The notes under the pieces: model-generated
What the model was told of the DNA's origin: nothing
Database searches by the model: none
Seen by the model: only the letters and a program-made list of their open reading frames with translations
Position numbers and translations under genes: made by a program
From: Liolophura sinensis
Taxonomy: Eukaryota; Mollusca; Polyplacophora; Chitonida; Chitonidae
DNA length: 64,000 nucleotides
Direction: 5' to 3'
NCBI RefSeq assembly: GCF_032854445.1
Contig: NC_088297.1
Span: 21,091,127 to 21,155,126 of the forward strand
Shown: positions 22,350-47,240 of the stretch, in pieces
Layout of the letters: each line of letters begins with the position of its first letter
Numbering within the stretch: position 1 is the stretch's first letter

Positions 22350-25300
22350 GTTGGCAAGTTGCTCGTTTGCCAAATTTTCAGTCAGTCTAAATGTCTCCGA
22401 GGCTTGGAGTAGACAAAATCAAGAAAACAAAAGCCCCAGGGCGAATAGTGCGCAGGTAGCTGTGCATTCTCTAGCAATTATGTCCTTCTCAGGTTTAAAC
22501 AGAGTGCCCTAATGAACTAATGCACTTGTTTGCCTAACTTACACATCGAGGTATGTATATAGGTGCCAGTTGTGAGATCAGCCTTCATCATACCTGAATT
22601 ATAGACTGTGTTAAAGTGCAACTCTCATTCAGGTAATAAGATTTTGTACCTGACCGTCATCCAGGTATGTACCTGTACATGGTGTAAATCTCTTGCACCT
22701 GACTCTAGGCCTACTTGCCATATACTGGGCTTAGTTGTTGAAGGACTGGTATGTTAGGGTTGAGAGTAGAATTAAATCACAACCATGATAGTGTATTAGT
22801 ACTTACATGCAGCCCTCATCAGAAGGGCCTGTTTTTCATGCCGAGGTTGAGGTCAACCTTCACCTTGAGGTCAACCTTCACTTTACAAGTGAAAGTCCCT
22901 CATGCCATCTTGTATCCAACATCATCTTGATGTCTCTTGGAATCCGTCAGCATAAACATCTCAGATGGTAAGAAGAAATTGTTCTTAAAGCAAAAAAAAA
23001 CCTTCTTTTGTGACATTCAGAAAGTTTTATGTATGTAATCTCAGTAGAACTTACAGTTGCTTTGTACAGTTGAGAACAACATTCTGGAATGGTACTGTAT
23101 GAAACCTGCCTAGCTGTTATTGTTATTATTCTTAGTGCTGATGTTACCGTCTGTTGGTGAATGGAGTGTACTGTGCCAATGTTGTTATGTCTGTCAGTGC
23201 CACTGCATGGGGTGGGTTATAGCATGGAATGTTGTGTGCTTCAGTCGTACTGGCAGTTTTCTGTGAATTGAAGTCACCCTAGGTGGCATTGTTATGAATT
23301 GTGGTCAGTGCATAATAGACAATAATAACAGTGCATTTAGGAGCTTCCCTAATTTTGTGTGAGGATAAGTATAAAAGGTGGAGATATTTATAGACAATTT
23401 TATTTTTAAAAAGTTGTTACAGGAAGATAAGCATGCATGAGACTTGATAGCCCATGTGGAAATAGTGCTGGTGGATTTTAGTGTCTTGCAATTTTATGGG
23501 CAGAAACATGCTCAAATTGTTTAATCGTTACACCAAACTGAAACAGATACTTACATAGAGACAGCCTGAGGTAGCACATTTCATTCATTAAAAGCCTAGA
23601 TTACCGAGTCTGAGGGATTGTAGGGGAAGTAACTCTTATGTATGATTTGTCTCAAATGAGCTGCCGTCTTGTGACAATTAAGTCTCATGAAAATTTGACA
23701 TGGTGCCTTCCATGTGATGTTTAGAACTGAACTAAAATGTCAAGGATGTGGACAGATTGGGATTTAATTGTGAAGACTATATTACAAATCTGTTCACTCA
23801 GAGGAGACGATCAGTTTCTGAATTGTGAGAATACCATCTGGTCCATATACTAGTATTCTGAAGGAGTTGCGTCCCTTGAGCCCATACTTTTTGTTTTCAT
23901 TACAGAGAGTAGGGCCTGTGTGAGTGCATTGTAGAGAGATACGATTTGTCAGTCAATGCAGTTAATAATACCTCTGAAAACTTTTTCAAAGACAAGATTG
24001 ACTGGCAAAGGGTTTACTTACCAGACTTCCCAAGTTCAAATTGTGGAACATATGCTCATGAAAAGATAAGGTGACTTACCATCAACTGATCATCAGAGTT
24101 TTTCACACATTGCTGTTCCTCTGTATTCAAGCATTTGGACTGAAATTAGACTCTTGTATGACTTTGTTGTTTTCATCGTCTATTTCTTATGGCCTGTGAC
24201 TGAAAATCTGTATCAAACTCATGAAACTCATCAAACCTCAGAAATTTGAGGCTGACATCGAATACTTTGGTTTCATGTATGTCTTTTAACAGAAAGGATA
24301 TTTAAGTGATGCAGAATTGAAAAACAAAAACGTTGATTTTAACTGTGTGACAGCAAAACATTGTTTTGATCCACATTGAATATATGTAAAGCAGTAGTGT
24401 ACTGTGATCGTGGAAGCGACTTTTGCAATATACGTAATGCAATTATATTGACACAAACTCATGCGGTTTATTTTTAAGAGCTGCAAAAAGGCTCTAAATT
24501 TTTTAATATAACATTACAAATTTGGTGAATTATGCAACATGGTTAAGAAAAAAATGTAGCTCAATGTTTTTTCCTCAGTGTTCGGTTTTGTAATTCAGAG
24601 ATACTTGTACCCCAGTAGCCAGATTAGTATTACCAGGTACCTTTCATCTCAATCAGCCCAAGCACATGTTATACTGACTTCTCTTGTCCCAGTAGTTTTA
24701 CTTAGTTTATAAATACATAAGAACAAATCCTGTAGCTTCCACATTTGTCATGTAGTGCTAATCCACAGTATTTGATTGTTTATTAATTGTGGTTGTTAAT
24801 AATTTTGTCAGCTATTAAAAGAATTTGTATTTTCAAAAGACATTTTTGTCATATGAAATATAGACAATCATGTAAAATGTGCTAGTTTTAAATTTGAACT
24901 GTTCAGATTATATTATGAATTTTTAAAAATTTCATTATTGTTGTCTTGTACATTCTCAAAACTGTACTTTTATATGTTTAGTCCAATATTTAAAAGAAAA
25001 AAGATAGTTGTAATTCTCAACATAATAATGAAAATCCTTAATTTGCATATTTATCAGTGAACAATCTTTGTATTGCAGTGCTGTGAATTGCACTTTTCAT
25101 AACATATGTCAGAGGGCTAGCTTCTGACATGCAGAATAAATGGCACAACATCTTGTCTCATTGAGATGGTTAGAATCTTTGTATAAGTAGACATGAAATA
25201 TTCAGCATGTAGTTATGTAAACTGCACCTGTCTTGTATAAGCACTAATCAATGCATACCTATTTTGACCAAGAAAAACAATGCAAATAGAGAATCGTATG

Positions 25301-26070
25301 TGTGGCGCTATAATGAGAATAAGTAGTTATGAGCACAAGGTGAAATCTTACCACCTGGGGAAGTGTGAGTCTTTGAACCTGTACCTTTGTAAATGATGTC
25401 TTTTTTGCTTAGAAACAATGATGTGTTTAGACTCATGAACATCTTACCCAACGTTTTACCTCACAATGAAATCACGAGAATTAAAGGTTTTAGTTCATGT
25501 CTGTCTTTGTTCAAACAAAAAACAGCTCACTCGTTCATTGAAGACTGCATTTAATAAATGTGTTTTTTCTGTTTCTATTTTAAGAATACATATTCATAAA
25601 TGTTGGTGAAAAACCAGTGCAGTTATCAGATAGATTGTAAACAGTCATAGAAACCAGATGTCACAGAAATCCCAATCTTTGATTATATTTGTTATTCCAG
25701 CAGAATTTAGCACTGAATCAAATCAAGACAGGAGAGAGGGGGTACGTAGTGTTGGGAGATGTTATTGGAAATGTTTACCATTCCTACAATCTCTTGTATT
25801 TTTCAAGAAACAAATGAGGCTGATAATGTGTTGATAATCAGTTGCTACATTACATTGCACCTGACAAGGCTGGTTGCTGTGGCACAGTTAAAATTAGGTC
25901 CCATTATGGGCACATTTTGTGAAAGAAACTGAAGTTTGAATTATGTAACCACAGAATATGCCACCATTTGTCTACCAACCCCAGTAGAGATAGTTTCATT
26001 CACGTTTTTGTATCAGCTGAGATTCAGGTTGGAAATTTTCAAGTCAACGTCGTGAAGAAATCCAAAATTG
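22350..26070 (+). other. Probable long 3' UTR and downstream intergenic DNA of the ZNF704-like gene
   Basis: No exon was recognised. AATAAA signals occur near 25135 and 25552, but the true end of transcription cannot be told. At 22846-22879 a 17-base segment, TTGAGGTCAACCTTCAC, occurs twice in tandem with a slight change between copies; it contains the AGGTCA nuclear-receptor half-site. Confidence 0.4.
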
Positions 26071-26084
26071 TTTTGTGGGATAGA

Positions 26085-26191
26085 ATTTTTTTTTTGTTCT
26101 GATTCGTGTGTTACGTCGAACTTAAGAATATTTCACTGATGTGACGGCGGCCAGCATTATGGTGGGAGAAAACCCGGCAGAGCCCGGGGTC
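26085..26191 (-). mobile_element. SINE-A fragment with 11-bp target duplication
   Basis: The tail half of SINE-A (AAGAATATTTCACTGATGTG, GGCGGCCAGCATTATGGTGG, GGCAGAGCCCGGGG) is flanked by TGTGGGATAGA at 26074-26084 and 26192-26202. The tRNA head is missing, as expected of 5' truncation during target-primed insertion. Confidence 0.88.
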
Positions 26192-26202
26192 TGTGGGATA
26201 GA

Positions 26203-29200
26203 CAAAAAAAAACTACTAACATAGCATAAGTCGCATGGCTTCTTCGTATAAGGTCTGCCCCACACTGTTGGATTTGGCGCCGATGTATCAGAAGTGACAG
26301 TATCAGAAGAGGGAGGTGGGTGATGTTTCTTTGCCGGTGCCATTTCACAGGCTGTCTGGTCCCTGTATTCTAAATGATAATCATTTTGTATCTCATATCA
26401 GGTAACAGTTATTGTGATGTGTATGCTAAAGGTATAATACTGGTGTAAAGTGGTACAAAGACCGACTATGTACCATTCCAATGAAGTTGCTGTTGATGTT
26501 TGTTGATATTGTGAGTGATATTATTGTGTGTCTGTTGTCTTGTACATAGAAGTGGTGTCTTTGTTGTTGTTTTAATTATTGATTAATTATTAAGGTTTAT
26601 TTTAGGTATGTGTAATAATAGTGGAGGTTTGCACGGTTTATGCTATCTCCAAACAGACAGTCCTTGTACAAAACTTTGAAAGTTTTAGACTTTCTGTTTT
26701 AAAACTTTGAATGATTTTTGGTGAATCACCCCTCAAGGTTTGATACTTTGTATGACAATGTAGTTTTCCTGGAAAACGAAGCAAAGATCACAGTCATTTT
26801 GACAAAATTGTGACGAGATTGTGACATTACATGCCTATATGACCCTAATTCTGACATGTATAACATCCTGAAGTCAGTTGTTTGAGGTTTAATTTCATGG
26901 CATCTACTTCATTTGGATCTCCAGTAAATTACGTAAAATGTAATATTGCCTTTGTTAATTGTGAATTTGTTTAAGTTGTGAGATTCACGGGACAGAAGCC
27001 GAATAGTTAAAATCAGTTGTAAAGGGCATCTGTGGTATAATACAAGAGAATACTCCATTCAACTCTATGCTTCATGAGTTAGTTAGAAGATGCACTGTAC
27101 TTGGTAGAATAAAAATGGCGTCGACCCGTAGACAAAACTCAACAAAAACGACTAATCTTGCTTGGAGAGAGTGTAATCCGTGTTTCAGCTTTCTTGTACA
27201 CATATGTTTATGGTTTTGGATAAAAACTGTGATTCTATTTTATATGCTAATATGTTCAATCTATCTGGCGCTTTTTTTAAATGTGATTTAAAACATCCAT
27301 TGAATTTTTACATCTACTAAAAATTGAACATTGAACATCTACACTGTATGTTTATATGTACTGGAGCATGTCCATTTCTATTATTTGACGAGATTTATGC
27401 CTGTAGGAGTATATCGATGAAAGGACGTGTGTACTTGCTTCCAGCAGGTTTCGTTGAGTACCATTGCATTTGTAAGGGTTCTCTCTAGAGGACAAGGGTA
27501 TCTTATTTTCAGTTCACAATATAAGACGCAGTGGAATTATCCCTGTATATGTTATTGCCTTTAAATTCTTAGATTTGTTAAAGGTTTACGATCTCTTTTT
27601 TACAGATCACAATTTTTTTTTGCTATGGCAAGTATCAGGGATTATCAACTCTGTCTGTGATGCTTCCAGATACGCCCGACAATAATTTTGTGAAGCACGT
27701 TATTTAGAAAAATGCTCATGAAAGGACTTAACGGTCCAACATTATTAATAGTTTGGTAAAGATGTTTTGACCTACCTGATGTTTTAAATTGTAAAAAAAG
27801 TGTTTGTAAGTTTGAGAAACGATGAATATTCCTTATATGAAAACATTTACAGGCTACTGCTGTTGTTTCTATCCACACCATTTTTAATTTTCCATAATTT
27901 TCATTACAGCCAATTGATTGTATATATCGTGGAACAGTGTTCATAATTTTAACGTACGAAAGGCAATGATATACTTCAGTCCGTCTGTATAGTGCTACAC
28001 AAGAAATGTCGAAGCCGTTTAAATGTATATCGATATATTCTTTCGTCTCTGTATCTCTTCATACCCGTGGCCATGGTATAGACATTGTATGTATGTGTGT
28101 GCATCGTGTGATAATTTACTGTCAATATATTGTTATCATCAACTTGTGTCAACTCGCTCTGCCTGTAGCCTTCAGTTTATTTGGTTGAGAATGTGATAGT
28201 ACGGTCATGTATTTTTATTAGGGAATGTAAGAAGGAAAGGGAATGTTTCCTGTTGCTTCGAACCCAGATGTCATCAGCGGTGTTAGCGACTGTAAAAATC
28301 AGATCAGTGAAATCTTTAGACTGATAGGACATCAGAAATTGATTCTGGCCGTCTGGCGATGTAGTTTCACTTTGATTATGTGAATCAACCATTCTCTCAT
28401 TTCGTATGGTCAGAACAATTCTGTAACTCTTGCTTATTTGTCTTGCAAATTTTTAATTTTGACACTATCGATGTAGGGTCTATCACTGTCCTTGAGGACA
28501 GCTTGGTACTTCGACATATGTTATAAATAGGTTCATCGAAATTTCTGTACATCGAGCGTGCCAATGATCATGGAGAAATCTTTATTTTTGACTAGCCGAC
28601 GGATCGCTCTGCTAAAGCAATCTGCAAGGTCTGATGGGTTGAATATATTGTTGAATTTTTAATGCATCCATTTGAGGGTGTTGTCAACGTTAGATCACCC
28701 GACATAAATCTTCTTTGCCGTCTGTAAATCTTAATTACGTTGAACATCTCTAAATGGAATTTTTCAGAGTGAGGTCGGCATATGCTATATCCAGTTAATG
28801 CAATGAAATACTTCACCCCCACTAGCTATCGGGCTCTTGATCACTGCGTTCTGACAGCCCAACGCCTTGTGTAGTAATATGTTCCACTAACTCCTTTCGA
28901 TACAGGCCCTGGGATCACGAAGTGATCTTAGACTTAAGTCAAAATTGCGATCATTAAACTCGGTATGTTCCTTTCCTTAATTTAAGCTGAAATTTGTTCT
29001 ACAGTAACTTACCCAGCATTTACGTTGTGGAACAATATTTTGACCTAGTTACATAAGAAATGGCCATTTTAAAGTAATGTGAAATTTTGACTCCAGTCTA
29101 AGATTGCTTCTTGATGCCGGGTCCTGGTGTTACTATGTTAGTATCCTCTGTATGGCTTTGCCAAACCTTTCTATAGTGATGGAACTGTGTACTTGTGAAT

Positions 29201-29580
29201 TCACGAAGAAGAAACAAATTATTTACTTTAATTATATTTAGGTACCATTCTTAGAAATTTATATACTGCGTGTATGAAGTTTGGTTCTCTCGGAAGATGA
29301 AATGTTTTATAAAATTATGAATATTTTTGGAGGAACCCTGTTCCTCAGTGTACGATCTTCTATATATTTGACATTGCGAAATAAATGCCTGGTCATTTTA
29401 AGCATTAAAGTATGAGCTTTCATATAAGTACGACTGGACTTGGGTCACAGCTTAATATTTTCTCAAATTTGATTTTTCACCGAGGGTCGTGGTTGGTCAA
29501 TTCCGTAAACGTGATCACCGATCACCGAAATCGAGTGCTCAGTACTATGTGCTGTCTCGATTGGCGTTGAGCACTGAGAG
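26203..29580. other. Intergenic stretch with no recognised gene
   Basis: Only weak ORFs: a minus-strand one starting MAPAKKHHPPPSSDTVTSDT at 26343, and a plus-strand one after an A-rich leader at 27115 (MASTRRQNSTKTTNLAWREC, then a hydrophobic tail to 27291). Neither shows a known domain. Confidence 0.4.
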
Positions 29581-29805
29581 GTTAGAGCAAGGAAACATGA
29601 CTGGTTGGCCTGGTGTCAGTATAATGTGACCGGATGGGGTGTCATGTTTGATGTCCTCGGCATGATACATCTGTTTCGGCAGCACTTGGGCGGCACGGAC
29701 TTACCCTGCCACGAGAAGATACAGTATATACCTAATGACTTTTGGTCATCATATGACGGAAAATTGTTAAGTACGACGTTAAATATCAAGTATACATATA
29801 CATAC
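29581..29805 (+). mobile_element. SINE-B copy, near full length
   Basis: GCAAGGAAACATGACTGGTT, GGTGTCAGTATAATGTGACC, GGGGTGTCATGTTTGATGTC and a 3' end TTGTTAAGTACGACGTTAAA running into a TATACATATACAT tail. Best reference copy of SINE-B in the window. Confidence 0.88.
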
Positions 29806-29850
29806 CGGTACATTTGCTTTCGGGATGTTGGGATGTAGATTTTGCCAAAT

Positions 29851-29993
29851 GTTTATTTATTTCTCTGATTATTGTTTATGTCGTACTCAAAAAGTTTTCC
29901 CTTGTACGGCGGCGGTCATTTGTATAGGTGGAGAAGAACGAACTGTCCGAGGTCAACTACCCACCATTAGCAAATTGCTGCCAAACTTCTTGG
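29851..29993 (-). mobile_element. SINE-A copy, strongly diverged
   Basis: TTTATTTATTTCTCTGATTA, then TATGTCGTACTCAAAAAG and GTACGGCGGCGGTCATT keep the SINE-A order. It follows the SINE-B copy by about 45 bp. Confidence 0.6.
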
Positions 29994-30659
29994 ATGTTTT
30001 GAACCTCAAGTGTCCTAGCGATAGATGAAGAGGCAAGCATACTACAATCACTCAGACACGTCATGCTCCGTGTCACATATGCTTTTGCGAGGCCTGACTC
30101 TCGCATTGAGTTCAGCTAGACTTTCATTAATGTTTAGATCTTCTTTCGCTATACGGCGTCCTCCCCCAGCAGAAATATTTATGGTGCTGCTGGAAGTGTG
30201 GAAGGGTAAGCGAAGTATCCAAATCGTCAGCTGGTAAAATAATAGCCAAATTCAAATTCATCAAGACAAGTTTCATTAACAAAAGGAGCATTACAATCTC
30301 TCTAAATATATACACATGTGGCTTTAACGGGAGATAGTTATCTATGAACAACAGTAGTCTGCAGTTTCTATAACTGTTGACATGACGTGTTTTAGTATAC
30401 GGATACGGCATTCATCATTAACTGACCCATACTCCCTGATCTAAATTTTGGCAGTTTAATTTCCAAGTTTCTCGCAGAATCACAGCGTGACATTGTAGAG
30501 GGCGCTGCCGGTTCAAGTTTAACAAAGTGACTTTGTTACCTATTCACAGAATACGGTCAGTAACAAAGTAGTTTGTTAGTTTTAACAAATAGTTTGCTAA
30601 AAGATGGTTAACAAAGTAAACTCTTTTAAAATGTAACAAAGTAGTATTTTCAGTTGACC

Positions 30660-30860
30660 TTAATCCCAGATAAGCCAAAACTGGGAAGGGGCACAACTTG
30701 TACCCATCGAAATACCTACACACTGTTGATATACGAATTGCAGATATATGTTGTTAATGAGAAATTCAAAGTATCTCATGAACAGCAAAAATAATGGAAC
30801 TGAAAAAGCCATAGTTTGACAACTGACGTTAATGTAGCGGTGCCCGGTTTTATTGAACAC
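30660..30860 (-). mobile_element. Reverse transcriptase scrap, Penelope-like
   Basis: The minus strand reads FVYQQCVGISMGTSCAP, close to the Q-VGIPMGTNCAPLLADL motif of Penelope-like reverse transcriptases, then diverges. Only this motif region survives. Confidence 0.6.
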
Positions 30861-31214
30861 CGAAGCAATTTACGATGAAATTCTATCAACTGAGTCTGTG
30901 AGGAATAGTTGTACAAAGAACGGGGAAATACCAACTGGGAATGTTCTTATACAATACATGTATTTGACTGTGTTGGTCTTTAGTCAGGCGTTTTAAATAA
31001 AGGATTCACGTGCCGTTTACGCCTGAATTTTACTCCTTGTAAACGCAAGGCGTTTGATAGAACACTGATGAGAAACTGGTTATTGAAGTAACAGTATGAG
31101 GGACCTACATTAAACAGGCGTGGTATGTACATATACACTCCATATGTTGGACCATCCCTGGCACTCCCACGTGCACCGTCCAAGGACAACTGCCACCAAC
31201 ACTCTAAATATTAA

Positions 31215-31448
31215 TCTGTTAATTTTAAGGGAAAGTCTGTTGTCTGCATGAGTGATGTTGGAATGTATTCTGTTATAATAACATAATATTCTGTCATATG
31301 CAACATTATAATATCCCGTTAGTCTAATAGAACCTTTTATGTTAAAATAATAGAATATGTGTGTTATATTTAAAAGAACAGTCTGCTGCAATAACAGAAT
31401 ACATTCTAGCATCACTCGGACATCAGATTTTCTGTAAAAATTAACAGA
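31215..31448. mobile_element. MITE copy 1, long terminal inverted repeats
   Basis: The left arm (TCTGTTAATTTTAAGGGAAA, then GATGTTGGAATGTATTCTGT) is the inverse of the right arm (ACAGAATACATTCTAGCATC, then AAAAATTAACAGA), about 70 bp each. The short interior has no coding capacity. Two other copies are at 43127-43500 and 54052-54256. Confidence 0.85.
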
Positions 31449-31449
31449 T

Positions 31450-32511
31450 CAATTTTTGAAGTGCAGGTCCCTCTAAAAATTCCTTCCATGGCCTATAACG
31501 ACTTGTATACCGTGCAACGTTGCTGTTTCGTATCAAACGTCTCCTCTTTAATGACAATTTCAAACCAGCTTTGCTTACGATCAAGTGAATTTTATTCACA
31601 TAAAATACGGTTAAGAAATTTGACAAATCATTTTGACTTGAACAACACTAATCACCTGCTATCACCATTGCCTCGTCTCTTCACCAGACACCCAAAGCTA
31701 TGTGTCCATCTTACAACTTGGCACCTGCAATGTAAATTGTAAATAATACCATATATATATTGGTCACACATTTGCCTCGAGCAAAAGTTCAGAAAAAAAA
31801 TGTTTTGGAAATTTATGGTAACGCTTGTGTTAAAGTTGTCAATGGGTAATGTAACGGTACAGTGTAGAGCCCGGTATGATGAATGAATTTAAAATAGATA
31901 ACAAATTAGATAAGATTTCAACATCTGGATACTTTCTCATAGTGTTGACCTCAATGCTTAGTTATAACACAAGGTAAAGCCGATACAACAAAACAGGTCC
32001 AGAGGCCGTTGAAGTATTTATTCATTATCTGTTTCAAATCTGCGAGACCAGTTATTCATTATCATTTATAATGATATATCTAAGTAGAGTAAAACACGGT
32101 AATTTATACAATAGTGTCGCAAATGCCAGGGTTATAGTATCACGAAAGTCTGAAGGTTTCTAAGGTACCTGACCAGATGCGGTGGTTTGCAGATTGCCTT
32201 TCCTGGCATTTAAGCGAAAATATTACTGAACACGGCATAAAACATTCACCAAATAAATCACACAGGTAAATTCCTGAACGGTTTAAGGAAACTATTTCGT
32301 TTGATACGAAAATTTTGAGCTTTGACTTTAAGGTCTACTTTCCCTCGTATCTGTGAATGACTGATGCTTGCTCAAAATGCAAACTTAAATAACGAACAGG
32401 CCTAAAAAAAAGCTATTTCCGTGTCAATTTAAAATAGCCTTAATTTCACAAGTATTTCGCCTTCCTTGTCGTATAAAACTGACATGGAATTGAAACTTGG
32501 GTCTCCAGCTT
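31450..32511. other. Region downstream of the amylase gene
   Basis: A final amylase exon is expected here or further left, after the donor at 32571-32576, but none was recognised. No other gene is evident. Confidence 0.4.
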
Positions 32512-44357
<11,846 letters not shown>

Positions 44358-44480
44358 TGCGTTGGGGTTGTTTCTGTTCGAAATCAGAGCTATCTTCTGA
44401 GATATATCCTCATATAAGTAAATATATACGCTAAATTTGCATATCTATGAAGAGGAGTGGCAGTGCGATAATTTACAGGG
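44358..44480 (-). promoter_or_regulatory. Putative amylase core promoter
   Basis: On the minus strand a TATA-like GTATATATTTAC lies at about 44422-44433, roughly 65-75 bases before the ATG, which leaves room for a short 5' UTR. A second AT-rich TATATGAGGATATAT follows just downstream of it. The inverted-repeat element begins about 320 bp upstream of the ATG. Confidence 0.4.
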
Positions 44481-44679
44481 AATATATGCGGTCTACTCGT
44501 ATCTTGCCATGAGCACTTGATTACATCTCAGCAACTTTATTTCAGCCTGGCTGATAGGCGCATTCACACTTTTGTACGGCTACATAACACCACGTGTCAC
44601 CTGAGAGCATAGCATGATTGATATGAGAAAAGTACAGCTGTGTCAGGCCGTACACAGTATAATCACGTACAAAAAAAAA

Positions 44680-45429
44680 TAAAGACGTACAGCAAAGAGA
44701 GTAAAACCAGAGCAACACCAGCTGTGTGATAGCTGGCAAATGGTCACACGTAACCGGTGAAATACGGCCTCTTGTCAGTTTACCTCAGTCATGATTTTAT
44801 TCTGATTGTTCATGTAAATGCATAAAGTGCAACTTACACTCCCCCTAGCATCACAGCTTAAACAGAATTAGGTCCCCCCCCCCCCAAAAAAAAAAGCAGG
44901 GATGTTAATTGCAATTTATTAGACATCACTGGTCTAAAAATACTGTTTGCCACTACTCATCCAGTACCGTTTTTAACCCAGGAAAATTATGATTATGTCG
45001 TTATAATTGGTAAATACTGCAGCAAAAAAGACAAATTAAAAATGTTTGTAGCATCATAGTGTAAGATTGTCTGTCTGGTATAATATGTAATAATTAAATA
45101 TGTTTTACATAATTAAAATTAAAATTAGGACACCATATTTCGTGAGTGGATTCTTATCGTATAATTAATACATTTAGATAAGCTGATTTACATTCTACAT
45201 TAGTGACGTCTGATAAATTGTAATTAACATCAGTGCATTTGTTCTTACCTAATTCTGATTAAGCCAGGGTGCAAGGGGGCGTGCAATTTGCTGCTATTTT
45301 AGCATTTATGAACAATTAGAATAGACTTCTAACTGAGGTAAATTGACAGAAGATCGTATTTCACCGGTTACGTGTGACTACACGCTGTTGTCGTTGCGCT
45401 GGTTTTTCTGCCCATGTTGTACGTCTTCA
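44680..45429. mobile_element. Inverted-repeat element upstream of amylase
   Basis: The left arm (44680-44873) and right arm (45247-45429) are inverted copies nearly 190 bp long. Landmarks: AAGACGTACA at both outer ends, GTCACACGTAACCGGTGAAA, GTCAGTTTACCTCAGT and CAGAATTAGGT at the inner ends, with scattered mismatches. The AT-rich interior (44874-45246) has no ORF. Probably a non-autonomous DNA transposon or fold-back element. Confidence 0.85.
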
Positions 45430-45509
45430 TAATTTTAGAGATTAGTAATGTTGTTGTATTGTACATGTATATAAGGACAATTGTTATCGGAGTGTGTCCA
45501 TGTGAATAC

Positions 45510-45790
45510 CAATTATGTATTATATATTTATATTAATGTAAAGAATTATTGTATGATTTTACGTCCATATGCACATATGAAATAAGTGTGCATGCACATA
45601 TCGGTATCGGTTAGGTATTACATAAATATATTAGTGTAAAGAATTATTATATCATTCTATGTTCATAGGAACATGTGAATAAATTGTGGTATCAGTTAGA
45701 TATTACAAGTATATATTAAAGTAAAGAATTATTGTACGTTCATATGCGTATCAAGTGGGTATACACATATGAATTAATTGTGTATTTTTA
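45510..45790. repeat. AT-rich repeat, about 92-bp unit, three copies
   Basis: GTAAAGAATTATTGTATGAT near 45540 recurs as GTAAAGAATTATTATATCAT near 45634 and GTAAAGAATTATTGTACGTT near 45722, each followed by TTCATA/CATATG-type sequence. Confidence 0.75.
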
Positions 45791-45862
45791 TATATGGTGT
45801 TATTTTTAACAGTTAAGATGTAGGAATAAGTGTGTATTATTTTGTCATTCTTAATCCGTCAG

Positions 45863-46012
45863 ATTAGCGCGCTAGTGTAGCGTAATGACCCAGGAGTCTC
45901 TCACCAATACGGTCGCTATGAGTTCATGCCAAGCTCATGCTGACTTCCTCTCCGGTCGTACGTAGGAAAGTCTGCCAGCATCCTGCGGGCTCTGTCCGGA
46001 TTGCCAACCGTT
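45863..46012 (+). mobile_element. SINE-A copy, 3'-truncated
   Basis: Starts in the tRNA-like head (GCGCGCTAGTGTAGCGTAAT, CCAGGAGTCTCTCACCAATA) and breaks off after GGGCTCTGTCCGGATTGCC. Confidence 0.82.
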
Positions 46013-46050
46013 CTCTGTGTCATTATAATACAGCCAGCAATGAACACTTT

Positions 46051-46340
46051 ACTCACAAACTGGTCTGCCCAGTAAAGATTAGAACTTATAGTCAACATGG
46101 TGTTTTCCCTTCAGCTAAGTTTGTAGCCCAGCACGAAAATGATAACTATAATTATACCTCTGTGGTATTAGATCTATTGACATAGACTTCTAGGATGCAT
46201 ATATTTATAATTGAACTATATTATATATTTGATTCTGAAAGTATTGTATGAAATATATTCTGATGTATTTGTAAAGACTCACAAACTAGACTGCCCAGTA
46301 AAGAGAATAACTAACAGTCAACACGGTGTTTTCCCTTCAG
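46051..46340. repeat. 64-bp direct repeat, 226 bp apart
   Basis: ACTCACAAACTGGTCTGCCC (46051) and ACTCACAAACTAGACTGCCC (46277) each continue AGTAAAGA and end GGTGTTTTCCCTTCAG. The sequence after the second (ACAACAATTGGTGGAGAACG, then CAAGATCCCGAC) resembles the junction of an LTR with a primer-binding site, but no retroviral-type coding follows. Confidence 0.6.
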
Positions 46341-47057
46341 ATTATTATATGGAACACAACAATTGGTGGAGAACGCAAGATCCCGACCTCTCATGTCAAA
46401 GCGATGAGTAACACCGTTCAACTTTAGTCCAAAAGTGCTCAGGAACGGAACGGTGATCTTGCAGAGACAAAAAGTACTAAACACAGAAGATCGACTATCT
46501 GTATTAGCGGAGTGCCCATGCACAACAGTGACGTCACCAGTCAGACAAAGGCCAATCAGCATGCCTGGTGCACTGGGACAATTACATAAATTATATAATA
46601 ATTAATGACTACTAAGAGTTTGCTTTATGATTGTCTTAATGATTTGTTAATTGACTATACATTGAGGCAGTTGACTTCACCTTAGCATACGTACACATTC
46701 ATATGTGTACTCAGAGAGATTGTGAGGACAGTTTTGTCAATGAAACAGCTTTTAAATAGGTTGAGATTAAATACTTTTTTCGCGACTTAAGGCTTGGCCC
46801 ATTACCTGGACAGTTCGCCGAGAATGTCCCAGATGACGAAGGAATTTAATGCAGAGAAAGAGGACAAAAAAAGATATTAATGTGTACAAACTAGAAGTCG
46901 ATATGCCCTACCACACTGAGTTCAGAAAGGACTCGTTTTGTGACACGTAGTCAAAGCTGCTAAACCTCAGCACATGTACATCCATAACGTTGAGACCAGG
47001 TCATTTTTTTTAAGTTTTCGCGTATTTATGAGTGGCCACCCATTTTTTGACCGCCAT

Positions 47058-47122
47058 CATTCGCGCTCTCCGCGGGATCGCAAACCCCGTAAAGTTCGCG
47101 AAATTCGCGGAGAGCGCGAATG
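47058..47122. repeat. Perfect 17-bp GC-rich inverted repeat
   Basis: CATTCGCGCTCTCCGCG (47058-47074) pairs exactly with CGCGGAGAGCGCGAATG (47106-47122) across a 31-base loop. It lies in a GC- and CpG-rich patch (47040-47250) that is unusual in this AT-rich window. Confidence 0.9.
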
Positions 47123-47240
47123 TGCGACAGTCGCGTATGTGGCGATTTTCATGACCAGCGGAAGACACAGATGACGCGATCTCTGAGAAAAACGCGCGTT
47201 TCCGCAAGGACACGAACGTCTCCGACTTGTTAAAACTGCG

